64,000 bases of DNA. It comes from Antilocapra americana. Lineage: Eukaryota > Chordata > Mammalia > Artiodactyla > Antilocapridae. Positions 34,035 through 44,598 of the stretch are shown one piece after another (position 1 is the stretch's first letter; each line of letters starts with the position of its first letter). Below the pieces are notes generated by a model that did not search any database, was not told the DNA's origin, and saw only the letters and a program-made list of their open reading frames with translations. The DNA is taken from the NCBI GenBank assembly GCA_007570785.1, contig ML660201.1, forward strand, positions 32,363,840 through 32,427,839. Reading direction: 5' to 3'. The position numbers and the translations under genes were made by a program.

Positions 34035-34147
34035 TCATAAGGATCTATGTGGGATAAAGAAATACTCTATCCTGAGTCTTCCTTGGATTTTTGTTCTGGA
34101 GTCATAAGGACCTATATGAGATAAAGAGATACTGAATCCTGAGTCTT
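34035..34147 (+). repeat. Local tandem duplication, 46-bp unit at 67-bp period
   Basis: 'tcataaggatctatgtggga' at 34035 recurs as 'tcataaggacctatatgaga' at 34102. Both copies continue to 'cctgagtctt'. They differ at several positions, so the duplication is not recent. Confidence 0.85.
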
Positions 34148-34259
34148 TGGAATTGCTTTTGACTTAGGCAGTGGTACATTTGGATCCCATAACATCTTTA
34201 CAACTTACAGTCCAATGGTAACTGACAGTGTGTTTTTATTGCACAGAACTCTGGTCTCC

Positions 34260-34617
34260 TCAGTTCAGTTCAGTTCAGTTGCTCAACTGTGTCCAGCTCT
34301 TTGCGACCCCATGAATCGCATCACGCCAGGCCTCCCTGTCCATCACCAACTCCCGGAGTCCACCCAAATCCATGTTCATCGAGTTAGTGATGCCATCTAG
34401 CCATCTTATCCTCTGTCGTCCCCTTCTCCTCCTGCCCCCAATCCTTACCAGCATTAGAGTCTTTTCCCATGAGTCAACTCTTTGCAGAGATGGCCAAAGT
34501 ATTGGAGTTTCAGCTTCAACATCAGTCCTTCCAATAAACAGATGCACTGGTTGTATCTTCTTGCAGTCCAAGATTCTTCTCCAACACCACAGTTCAAAAG
34601 CATCAATTCTTTGGGGA
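34260..34617 (-). mobile_element. BovB/Bov-A 3' region, antisense
   Basis: Starts with the (AGTTC)n-like 'cagttcagttcagttcagtt'. Then 'ttgcgaccccatgaatcgca', 'ctgtccatcaccaactcccg', 'tcctctgtcgtccccttctc', and reaches 'cacagttcaaaagcatcaat'. The 98-codon minus-strand frame 34275-34571 encodes BovB C-terminal sequence ([16 protein letters not shown]). Confidence 0.9.
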
Positions 34618-34785
34618 ATATAAATCCTAGGTTCTAGGCAATGGGGATTTTGCTGATAAACTTTCTTGTCCTTGTGATCAAATTCAAGAGTGTTTAGACC
34701 TAGAAGTAGAGTTGGCCAGCATGACTATCGTATATCAGTTATTTACTAGTTGATTTTATTTTCTGAACTGTTCCAGTGAAGTGAC

Positions 34786-34915
34786 AGTTCAGTTCAGTTC
34801 AGTTGCTCAGTTGTGTCCAACTCTTTGCGACCCCGTGGACTGCAGCACACCAGGCTTCCCTGTCCATCACCAACTCCTGGAGCTTGCTCAAACTCATGTC
34901 CATCAAGTTGGTGGC
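34786..34915 (-). mobile_element. Bov-A 3' fragment, antisense (left arm of inverted pair)
   Basis: 'cagttcagttcagttcagtt', 'gctcagttgtgtccaactct', 'gaccccgtggactgcagcac', 'ctgtccatcaccaactcctg'. It is the reverse complement of the end of the element at 35005-35290. Confidence 0.88.
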
Positions 34916-35004
34916 ACAGTACCAAGAGTATATTAAATCTGTGCTAAATGTTAACCAGTTTACATGTGTCCAGAAAATTTTAGTGCATTAGAGTTTTATT
35001 AGAG

Positions 35005-35290
35005 TCCTGAATATTCATAGGAAGGACTGATGCTGAAGCTGAAACTCTAATATTGTGGCCACCATATGCAAAGAACTGATGCATTGGAAAAGACCCTGAT
35101 GCTAGGAAAGATTGTAGGCAGGAGGAGAAGGGGATGACAGAGGATGAAATGGTTGGATGGCATCACCGACTCAATGGACATGAATTTGAGTAGGCTCCAG
35201 GAGTTGGTGATAGACAGGAAAGCCTAGTGTGCTACAGTCCATGGAGTCTCTAAGAGTCAGACACAGCTAAGCGACTGAACTGAACTGAGA
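35005..35290 (+). mobile_element. BovB 3' fragment, sense (right arm of inverted pair)
   Basis: 'gtcctgaatattcataggaa', 'ggaaaagaccctgatgctag', 'ggttggatggcatcaccgac', 'tggtgatagacaggaaagcc', ending 'gcgactgaactgaactga'. A 89-bp spacer separates it from its antisense partner. Confidence 0.9.
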
Positions 35291-35449
35291 ATTTTATTCC
35301 CGTCTGGAAACTCTAGAAGTATCCTTTATCCCAAATTTCCCTGTGCTTGTATTTTGGTTCTGGCCCTGTAAGTCAAAAGTTTTATGTGCATTTTTTAAAA
35401 GTTCATTTTAATTGTAGTTTCTTATATATGTAATTCATAGTTAGTAGTT

Positions 35450-35580
35450 TGTATGTGTGTCTATTTGGCCACTCTGTGTGGCTTTTTTGGATCTTGGTTC
35501 CTTAACCAGTGATTGAACTGAGGGAGGCCCTTGGCAGCGAGAGCTTGGTGTCCTAAGCATTGGACCACCAGGGAATTCCC
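35450..35580 (-). mobile_element. CHR-type tRNA SINE, antisense
   Basis: 'ttggttccttaaccagtgat', 'tgaactgagggaggcccttg', 'gcattggaccaccagggaat', 'tccct' in antisense SINE order. Confidence 0.82.
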
Positions 35581-35684
35581 TATGTGTATTTTTAAAAGGA
35601 GTAACAGTCCGTTTTTGGACTGATGTCAGCTCTTTTTCCACTTGCTTCAATGGTGGCCCACTCTAGTGATAATCTCCATCTTGT

Positions 35685-35885
35685 ATTAAGTGCTTTCTCA
35701 TTGCCAAGTACTGTCTGAATCTCATTTAATCCTTACAAGTCTTGTCTTAGAGCTACTGTTACATCAGTGCTCTGTTTGCATAAATGAGAAAAGTAAGGTT
35801 CAGAGATTAAGCAAGGCACTTGGGTTCACCAGCTATTAAAGAGTATAGCCAGGATTTTCACCCAAGCCTGTCTGTCTTAACCACC
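35685..35885 (-). repeat. MIR SINE, antisense
   Basis: 'attgccaagtactgtctgaa', 'tctcatttaatccttacaag', 'aaatgagaaaagtaaggttc', 'ccaggattttcacccaagcc' are antisense MIR blocks in order. Confidence 0.82.
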
Positions 35886-35994
35886 AAGATTTTCTCCACT
35901 CTTCTTTCAGTTTCTCTCTTTAATGAGAAATTGAAAACTAAGCATTTAGAATAGTGCCTACCATATAATCTTTCAATAATCATGTACAGTTTAA

Positions 35995-36990
35995 ACTTTT
36001 GAAATTGATTTTATGATAGTACAATTTCTATACTATAAAATGTCTCCATTTAGATATACTATTCCGTAAGTTTTGATAAACGTGTAAACCTGTGTTATCA
36101 CTAACACAATTGAGATATACTGTATTGGAATCACCCCCAAAGTTTCCTTTTGATTCCCCCTTTTAAAAAAGTTTTTGTCTTGATATCAGTGTTGACTCTC
36201 AAGAAGTCATAAAAAATAGTTCAGATTTTTGATGTATCCTTCACCCTGCTTCTTCCAGTAGTAACATTCTTATACAGCTATAGTACAGTTGCAAAGCCAG
36301 GAAATTATAGGTATACTCTATAGATTTTACTCCCTGTGTGCCAATCTCTGCCTGTTCTCACTCCAGGTAACTGCTGAACCGTTTTCTGTCAATGTAGATA
36401 AGCCTGCTCTGGAGCTTTATGTATAAATGGAATTAGATAATATGTTGTCCTTTGCGTCTGGCTTCTTTTGCTCAGCATAATGTATTTGAGATTCATCAAT
36501 ATTAGTTAGCGATTTAGGTCTTTTAATTGTTGTGTAGCATCTTGTTGTTTGAATATAATACAGTTCCCTTATCTATTCAATGTTGATAATCATTTGGATT
36601 GCTTCCAATTTGGGGCTATTATATAATGAATAAAGTCGCTGTGATGATTCATCTATAAGTTGTGTGTTTATATGTGTGTACTTGTTTTCACTTCTCTTGC
36701 ATAAATAACAATGGAATTGGGTCATTTGGTTAGTAAAGATTAGTTTATAAGATACTGTCAAATTGTTTTCCCATTTTAGACACCCACTAGCTGTGTATAG
36801 GAGTTCCTGTTGCTTCATGGTTTTGCTAAAACCTAATATTGATTTTGCCATTCAGGCAGGTGTGTAGTAGGATCTCACTGTAACTTTAATTTGCCTTTCT
36901 GTAATAATTAGTGATATTGAATATCTTTTCATATGCGTAATGCACAATTGTATATATTTTATGAGCTATATATTCAGACCATTTTGGGGG
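35995..36990 (-). mobile_element. Old L1 (L1M type) 3' region, antisense
   Basis: Antisense L1M: 'tcaccctgcttcttccagta', 'gcttcttttgctcagcataa', 'gtttgaatataatacagttc', 'atcatttggattgcttccaa', 'aataacaatggaattgggtc', 'cttttcatatgcgtaatgca'. A long but degraded copy; the minus-strand 92-codon frame at 36573-36851 is a relic of it. Confidence 0.8.
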
Positions 36991-36998
36991 CAGGTAGG

Positions 36999-37030
36999 AA
37001 GTGTGTGTGTGTGTGTATGTGTGTGTGTGT
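36999..37030 (+). repeat. Short (GT)n microsatellite
   Basis: GT-rich run with one 'tatg' interruption, just after the L1M remnant. Confidence 0.85.
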
Positions 37031-38251
37031 CGTCTTACTTAATAAATATTTGATGAATTATTGGATGACCTGAGATAGAGCTATGTATTTTTCTTTTGGC
37101 CACTTGAAATCTTAGGTGTACTACAACTCAAATAAAATAGTTCAAATTGAGTTTCCTTAGTCTATTCTAAGATGACCAGCTATAGTAGGGAATCTGGTTT
37201 ACAATATGATACTAAAATAAAGATCAGTAGTTCCTCTCCTAGGTAGGTCATATCATCTTCTTAACCATCAAAACTTTCATCCTCACAACTTGCTCTTTTT
37301 GACCATGGGAAAATTATCTTCTGAAGACGTGAATTTTCTGGTTCACACGGATACTGCATTGTTTCTCTAATGCTAAAAATGCTCTTACCTAATTTTTATC
37401 TTGTCTAAAAACGGAAGGACAATCTTAGCCTTGTTATTTTTAGCTGTCACTGAAGCAGTTTTCTCCATTAAGAATAAGTGTTAGCTATGTTGATTTATAA
37501 GCCATCTGCTGATCGTGTAGACTATAATTTGTGTTTATAATTTTTAAAAAATGTTTGGTTACCTACTTCTTTCTATGATATATTTTGTAATAATATATTT
37601 TTTAAGCTTTTGTTTTGGTCTGTTAACTGTAGAGAATTAAAAAGAAATAAACACATAGACCAGCCCAGATAACTATTGCTTAAGCAACACCAATTTAAAA
37701 ACAAAATGTGTTTAGTGCTTATAAATCAACACAGAATAGTAAGATCTATATATCTCTTTCTGTATAGTGAAGAGTGCCGTCTCCTCTTTTATTTCCCAAA
37801 CTGAAGTCTTTCTTCCTAAAGGAGACTTTAAAAATTTTTTTTGGTGGTTCCTTCTATTAATACATGGTCTCTCGTTTCTTTTATTCTTCTCACACTAAAG
37901 GTCAGATAGTAGTTACCATTCCACATATTTTCCTGCAGTTCCAACACATGAGGATCTAGCTTTTGTAGTTATTATGCAGATGATAGTTTTATTTACTTGA
38001 TTCCTGATGGTTGTTTCCAGGGTTTTGTTGTATTTATTTTTATTTATTCACTATTACAAAAATGTTTCAATAAACAATACTGGAGATTTGGGCAGACTTT
38101 TGCAAATATAGCCATAGAGTAAATTTATTCCAATTAAATCCCTAGTCAAAGAGAATTTTAAAATTTGTCAGCTATTGCTAGATTGTCCTCTTGAAGATTT
38201 CAGCCATACACTTTCCATCTAATAATGTCTGCAAGTGTCTACAATACATAT
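37031..38251. other. Unassigned AT-rich intronic sequence
   Basis: No exon or confident repeat. The segment ends at the BovB insertion site. Confidence 0.4.
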
Positions 38252-38597
38252 TTTAAATGTAATCAGTTCAGTTCAGTTCAGTAGCTCAGTCGTGTCCAAC
38301 TCTTTGCGACCCCATGAATCGCAGCTCACCAGGCCTCCCTGTCCATCACCAACTCCCAGAGTCCACCCAAACCCATGTCCATTGAGTCAGTGATGCCATC
38401 CAGCCATCTCATCCTCTGTCGTCCCCTTCTCCTCCTGCCCCCAATCCTTCCCAGCATCAGGGTCTTTTCCAGTGAGTCAGCTATTCGCATGAGGTGGCCA
38501 AAGTGTTGGAGTTTCAGCTGCACCGTCAGTCCTTCCAATGAATACCCAGGACTGATCTCCTTTAGGATGGACTGGTTGGATCTCCTTTAAATGTAAT
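38252..38597 (-). mobile_element. BovB/Bov-A 3' region, antisense, with target-site duplication
   Basis: tttaaatgtaat lies at 38252-38263 and 38586-38597. The insert (38264-38585) starts 'cagttcagttcagttcagta', continues 'gcgaccccatgaatcgcagc' and 'ctcatcctctgtcgtcccct', and ends 'ctggttggatctcc'. The minus-strand frame encodes BovB ([20 protein letters not shown]). It lies 269 bp upstream of the MAGI1 exon. Confidence 0.95.
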
Positions 38598-39111
<514 letters not shown>

Positions 39112-39118
39112 AAATTGC

Positions 39119-39232
39119 CAGGGGACTTTCCTGGCAATCTAGTGGTAAAGACTCTGCACTTCCAATGTAGGGGGGCGTGAGTTCTATCCCCAGTTAGGAC
39201 ACTAAGACCCCACATTCTGCGAGGGGAGTCTG
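39119..39232 (+). mobile_element. CHR-type tRNA SINE, sense
   Basis: 'aggggactttcctggcaatc', 'tagtggtaaagactctgcac', 'ccccagttaggacactaaga', 'ccccacattctgcg'. It lies only about 135 bp after the exon donor. Confidence 0.85.
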
Positions 39233-40689
39233 AAAAATGGAGAAACCATTTAAAAACAAGCAAAAAAAAACTGGCAGTGAGACAGAGTACTAAGCCAGGT
39301 GTATTACTTGGTTTTTCAAGTTCTGGCTTGAGTATACTGGGCAAATTATTTATTGTTTGTAAGGTCATGTTTTCACAGCAGTGAAAAGGACATCTCACTC
39401 CTAACTTGACAGAACTGTTAGAAAGTCAAAGGAGTGAGGTTTGTCAATGTGTTTGTGTCGTATGGGCACAGTATAACCCTCATAAACATTAACCATTTTT
39501 GTCACTGTGGAGAGGACCAGACCAGAGGCCTGCATGCTCACCTCTGAGGATATATGTAGGTCTCTGTTGGCCCTCAACAAAGGCCAGTGAACTCTCTCTT
39601 CCTCCCCACCTTAATGAGATTCATCAATCATGATTTCATGTATGATTTCCTTTGAAGAAATGGTCCCACAGATTAAAAATCCCTAAGTTCCAAACCTATT
39701 AGATGAGACCAAATCTGAGAAAGCAAGACAATAAAACTTAGGGACTATGACATTGGGAATTTTGTGGTTAAGGGAAAAAAGGAAGGGAGGAGGGAATCAG
39801 CCTACCAGAACATGAGGTATTACCATAGTCTACCAGACTACATTTTCATCCAGCTCATTATGAGATGAGAATCCTGGGAAGACATATGATTATTTACCTT
39901 CATTCAAAATAGGAAGAAAAAAACAAGAAAAAAGAATGATTTTTATTATTACTTGGGAGTTTTCTTTTTTCCTCTCTATTATCCAGTCCTTCAAAATTTT
40001 GTAATTAAAAAAAAATTTTTTTAATCACCTGAAAAAAGGAGGACAAATTTGAAGTTCAAGGTACTCTGCTTATTCCTCTAATTTGTTTGCTATGGATGAT
40101 TTTCTTTAAAAGAAGTAATATTTTTCCAGTGATGTGCTTGAGTGCTAGTGTTTTCTCATACTACTGCAAAATGATGAACAGAATTGATTTCAGGCATGCC
40201 ATGGTTCTGCAAGGACATAGACTGGAAGCATAGCTGGGGACCTTTAGCGATCAGATTTTAGAACAGATTCTGCCTTCCATTTCTCCTATTCATAAAGCCA
40301 AGAGTAAGAGACTGAGTGGACTGCCAGTAACTTAGGCCAGTGCCCCAAAATAGCCTCTTTCTGCTGAGTGGAAGAGCCACATTTATTTATTTATTTATTT
40401 TCAGAGCTGTGTTTTACAGAGTAAATATGCCCAGGCATTAATGTGAATCTCTGGCCCCCGGTTATTTTAATTTTGTATCACTAGTATTGAAAGCCATAAT
40501 CCTAATAATGTCCTAACTGTCCCTTTTACTTGGATTAATAATAATAATAATGATAAGTCCTATGGTTACTCACATGGATGGGCAGGGATTGCCTTTCTAT
40601 TTTTATAGAAATAAAGAAAGAAATCAAGACACAAAGGTAAGCCAATTAAAGCAAGGCCAAAGGTGACTAGAGTTTGAAGTCATTGTCCT
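39233..40689. other. Unassigned intronic sequence
   Basis: No exon or nameable repeat, apart from a (TTTA)n run near 40383-40400 and an (ATA)n run near 40537-40552. Confidence 0.4.
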
Positions 40690-40830
40690 ACCTCTGATAT
40701 GCTGTCCCATTTTACACTTAGAATAGCAGCACTTTGAGGTTGAGGTTTTCAATACCGTTTTCCAGATGAGGAAACACAGTCACAGAGCAATCAAGTAACT
40801 GTTACATGGCAAATCCAGGACTTTGGGACT
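40690..40830 (-). repeat. MIR SINE, antisense
   Basis: 'tttccagatgaggaaacaca', 'gtcacagagcaatcaagtaa', 'atggcaaatccaggactttg' in antisense MIR order. Confidence 0.7.
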
Positions 40831-41940
40831 TGTAAGCCATCCAAGGCTATTTCTGGTAGCTCAACCGTTGCTGCCTCCGAAGTGCTAGTAAGCAGGTTGG
40901 ATGCAATTTTGCAGAATTCAGTAATTGCAGAATCATGATTGTTCTCTGTGTAATTTTTCCCCTACTCAGATTCCAATTTAAGAAATGGGGAATGAAGCAA
41001 ATGAGCACACCATTTCTTGACGCATCTGTGGTGTTACTATGGTTACATTTTGGCAAGCTTTTCCATTTATTTTTTCCACTGATTTATTGGACCTGACTGT
41101 GAGCTAAATGGCTTGATTTTAAGCTTATCACTCTGTAGGAATTGGGGCAAAAATGACCTCAGCCTTTTAAAAAACAGTGGAAAATAATATTTTGTCTTTG
41201 CTTATTGGTATTGATGTTTCATGTCTATGAAACCAATAAATCAGAAATTGAGAATGTGGAGAGTTTTTTTTTTTTTTTTTTTTACTAAAGGGAAAACAGG
41301 TAACATTTCATTTTATATTTCCTGCATAAAACAGGAAGGAGACTCGGAAGAGGTCTGTTTCTGAATCTGGCGCAGTGTGTGTGTCTTTGAACAGGGGTGA
41401 CATGGGATTCAGTTTTTGTGTTTGTTTTGGTTCTTTGGCCCCTGTGACTGATAGAGCAGAACTCAGTACCAAGCTGTTATGCTCATGGATGAGGAAGCCC
41501 TTGATTGAGTCACGGATCTTCCCAGTGATGTTGTAACTGTGCCACAGGGAAATGAGCTCCTGCAATCTATATTTTCCAGAACTTCCTGCTGCTGATATTT
41601 CAGTAACTTTGGTCTTTGGAGAATGGATGATCTCATGAACAGGTGCTTGCGAGCTGGGATAGACTTCCTTTTCTGTACATTTTAGGGGGCTTACATGTCA
41701 CTGGAAATGAACAGATAAGGCTGTTTGTTCTCACATTTGTTTTAGTGTCGTCATAGTATAGTAGGACCTTCTGGGCACCATGATGGATTTTGCCATTCAG
41801 AATTCCATTTTATCCTAGTTTTTTGGCAAAGACAGTGCAAGTTTTGCATCCGTATTTTTAGGTAAAAAAGTGGAGTAACAAATGTAGTTTCCTCAAAATC
41901 ATACCAGTTCTAATGCCACATCACTCACATTTCATCCAGT
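40831..41940. other. Unassigned intronic sequence
   Basis: No exon is seen. Poly-T at 41265-41283. The minus-strand frames at 40847-41056 and 41308-41565 have no recognisable domain. Confidence 0.4.
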
Positions 41941-42036
41941 GAAATATAATTCATATATTTATTGAAATATATTTATTGAAATATAATTATTTATATATTT
42001 CAATATATAAATATATTGAAATATAATTCATATATC
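41941..42036. repeat. AT-rich direct and inverted repeat cluster
   Basis: gaaatataattcatatat occurs at 41941-41958 and 42018-42035. Between them TATTGAAATATA units repeat in both orientations (for example 'atatatttcaatatataaat'). This could extrude as a cruciform. The right edge continues into L1M-like 'cattcagttcacccacttaa'. Confidence 0.8.
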
Positions 42037-42192
42037 ATTCAGTTCACCCACTTAAATTGTTCATTTAGTGCTATTTTTGCTATAGTTATTATTTTTTTCT
42101 ACTCCTCTTTTGTTTTGATTAAAAAACATTTATTACTTCCATAGTATGGAAAAGGTCATCATAGATAAAATTTAATTGTATTATCACTGAAA

Positions 42193-42864
42193 ATTACTCA
42201 GTTGAGTTCAGTTGCTCAGTTGTGTGTTACTCTTTGTGACCCCATAGACCACAGCATGCCAGGCTTTCTTGTCCATCACCAATTTCTGGAGCTTTCTTAA
42301 CCTCATGTCCTACGAGTCGATGATGCTGTCCAGCCATTTTATCTCTTTCTCCTCCTGCCTTCAGTCTTTCCCAGCATCACTGTCTTTTCTTTTCTTTTTT
42401 ATTTTATTTTATTTTATTTTATTTTATTTTATTTTTTTATTGTTTTTGCCATACAATGTCATGATATCACCATGGGCATCACGGTCTTTTCTAATGAGTC
42501 AGTTCTTTACATCAGGTGGCCAAAGTATTGGAGCTTCAGCTTCAGCATTAATCCTTCCAATGAGGATTCAGGATTGATTTCTTTTAGGGTTGAGTGGTTT
42601 GCCCTCCTTGCAGTCCAATGACTCTCAAGAATCTTCAACACCATAGTTCAAAAGTATCAATGCTTCAGTGCTCAGCTTTCTTTATGGCCCAACTCTCAGA
42701 TGGATACATGACTACCGGAAAAATCATAGCTTTGACTAGACGGACCTTTGTTGGCAAAGTAATGTCTTTGCTTTTTAATATGCTGTCTAGGTTTGTCTTA
42801 GCTTTTCTTCCAAGAAGTAAATGTCTTTTAATTTCATGGCTGCAGTCACCATCAGCAATGATTT
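42193..42864 (-). mobile_element. BovB LINE, antisense, 3' part of a disrupted copy
   Basis: Antisense BovB: 'gttgagttcagttgctcagt', 'caccaatttctggagctttc', then (after the small L1 insert) 'atcaggtggccaaagtattg', 'gactagacggacctttgttg' and 'ggctgcagtcaccatcagca'. The minus-strand frame 42665-42928 includes BovB residues (KSKDITLPTKVRLVKAMIF) and then runs into the LTR. The copy is cut at 42864 by an ERV LTR. Confidence 0.92.
42375..42492 (-). mobile_element. Minimal antisense L1 3' end (86 bp) with target-site duplication
   Basis: catcactgtcttttct (42375-42390) and catcacggtcttttct (42477-42492) flank an insert of (TTTTA)n followed by the antisense L1 3' end ('tgtttttgccatacaatgtc', 'atgatatcaccatggg'). 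The same 3' end belongs to the L1 at 738-6826. BovB sequence continues on both sides. Confidence 0.93.
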
Positions 42865-43294
42865 TGTTGCAGGAAGAGGGGATGCTTCCAGTGCCCAAAA
42901 GTCTAACACTCAGAAATGAATTGTCCAACGAGACACATATGCTGACAAAGCAAGAGAGTTTATTGGGAAGGGGTGCCTGGGCAGAGTGCAGAAGGGTAAG
43001 GGACCCAGGAGAACTGCTCTGGTTTGTGGCTTCCAGTCTCTGGTTTCATGGTGAAGGGATTATTTTCCGGGTTGTCTTTGGCCAATCATTCTGACTCACA
43101 GTCCTTCCTGGTGGCACATAAATTGCTCAGCCAGGATGGATGCCAGCAAGAGGGATTCTGGGGGGTGGTTGGACATGAGGTGTCACCTTTTGAACTTTTC
43201 CGAACTCTTCTGGTTGGTGCTGGCTTATTAGTTCTGTGTTTCTTACCAGGAAGACCTCCTGTTGTAAAACAGATGGTTACTATTTTGCCTGGCC
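42865..43294 (-). mobile_element. ERV LTR, antisense, BTLTR1-like, 5' end lost
   Basis: The 3' LTR end is seen as 'tgttgcaggaag' at 42865, the reverse complement of a ...CA terminus. The Pol II poly(A) signal region is present in antisense ('agagtttattgggaaggggt'). Other blocks: 'ttctgactcacagtccttcc', 'gccaggatggatgccagcaa', 'gacctcctgttgtaaaacag'. The opposite terminus is missing: the LTR joins BovB at about 43294 without a TG/CA end. No internal viral genes are present, so this is a truncated solo LTR. The 166- and 117-codon plus-strand frames across it are chance. Confidence 0.82.
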
Positions 43295-44125
43295 AGGTCA
43301 TACCTGAATGGTCTATTGGTTTTCCCTGCTTCCTTCATTTTAAGTCTGAATTTTGCAATAAGAAGTTCATGATCTGAACCACCGTCAGCTCCCAGTCTTG
43401 TTTTTGCTGACTGTATAAAGCTTCTCTATCTTTGGCTGCAAAGAATATAATCAATCTGATTTGTTATTGACCATCTGGTGATGTCCATGTGTAGAGTCAT
43501 TTCTTGTATTGTTGGAAGAGGGTGTTGGTGTTTGCTATGACCTGTGTGTTCTCTTGGCAAAACTCTGTTAACCTTTGCCCTGCTTTATTTTGTCCTTCAA
43601 GGCCAAACTTGCCTGTTAATCCAGGTATTTCTTAACTTCCTACTTTTACATTCCAGTCCCCTATGAGGAAAGGACATCTTTCTGGGTGTTAGTTCTAGGT
43701 CATCACAGAGTCATTCAACTTCAGCTTCGTCGGCGTTAGTGGTTGGGGCGTAGACTTGAATTACCGTGATCCTGAATGGCTTGCCTTGGAAACGAACAGA
43801 AATCATTCTGTCATTTTTCAGATTGCACCCAAGCACTACCTTTCAGACTCTTCTCGAGTATAAGTATAATAAATCCCATTTGTTCTAAGGGATTCTTACA
43901 CACAGTAGTATATATAATAGTCATCTGAATTAAATTCACCCATTCCAGTCCATTTTAGTTCACTGATTCCTAAAATATCGCTGTTCAGTCTTGCCATCTC
44001 CTGTTTGACCAGTTTCAGTTTTCCTTGATTCATTCCAGGTTCTATGCAATATTGTTCTTTACAGTATTGGACTTCATTTCCATCACCAGTCACAGCTACA
44101 ACTGGGCATTGTTTTCGCTTTGGTT
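43295..44125 (-). mobile_element. BovB LINE, antisense, 5' endonuclease part of the same copy
   Basis: Resumes as BovB: 'aggtcatacctgaatggtct', 'gaattttgcaataagaagtt', 'catgatctgaaccaccgtca', 'gaccatctggtgatgtccat', 'ggcgtagacttgaattaccg'. The minus-strand frame 43896-44093 encodes LVKQEMARLNSDILGISELK, the BovB APE-like endonuclease start, including its catalytic Glu (ISELKW). Compared with BovB order, roughly 1.7 kb of reverse transcriptase region is missing between 42864 and 43295. Confidence 0.9.
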
Positions 44126-44424
44126 CTGTTTCTTCATTCTTTCTGGAGTTATTTCTCTACTCTTCTCCAGTAGCATATTGGGCAGCTACCGATCTATGGA
44201 GTTCATCTTTCAGTGTCATATCTTTCTGCCTTTTCATACTGAAAATTACTACTGATCCCCCTCAAATTTACTGCAGAAAAAAAGAGAGAACTAGATGCAG
44301 AATGAGTCAGAAGGCTTGGTGTAAAATCTGAGGGCTGTTCTGTAACTGGTCAGCTTGGTCAGATAGCCTCTCTGAGTCTCTCTCTCTTTTTTAAATCTCT
44401 AGTAAAATGAAGCTAGAAATATCT

Positions 44425-44580
44425 ACCTCCAGCATTGTCTCACCAAATACTGACAGCAGCCCCAAGAGATGGATCCATTGGAGGAGACAGAGGCTCAGAG
44501 AGGTATATAGTTTGCTTTGAATCACACAGTTAGCAAAGAGCATGGTCAGGGTTTAACCAATTCTCTTTCTAACACCTGTA
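44425..44580 (-). repeat. MIR SINE, antisense
   Basis: 'gaggagacagaggctcagag', 'aggtatatagtttgctttga', 'atcacacagttagcaaagag' in antisense MIR order. Confidence 0.78.
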
Positions 44581-44598
44581 CTGGGTATTATTGACAGT

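Noticed and set aside
42594..43377. Plus-strand frames of 166 and 117 codons
   Set aside because: They run through antisense BovB and an antisense ERV LTR. No viral or host domain is encoded in this direction.
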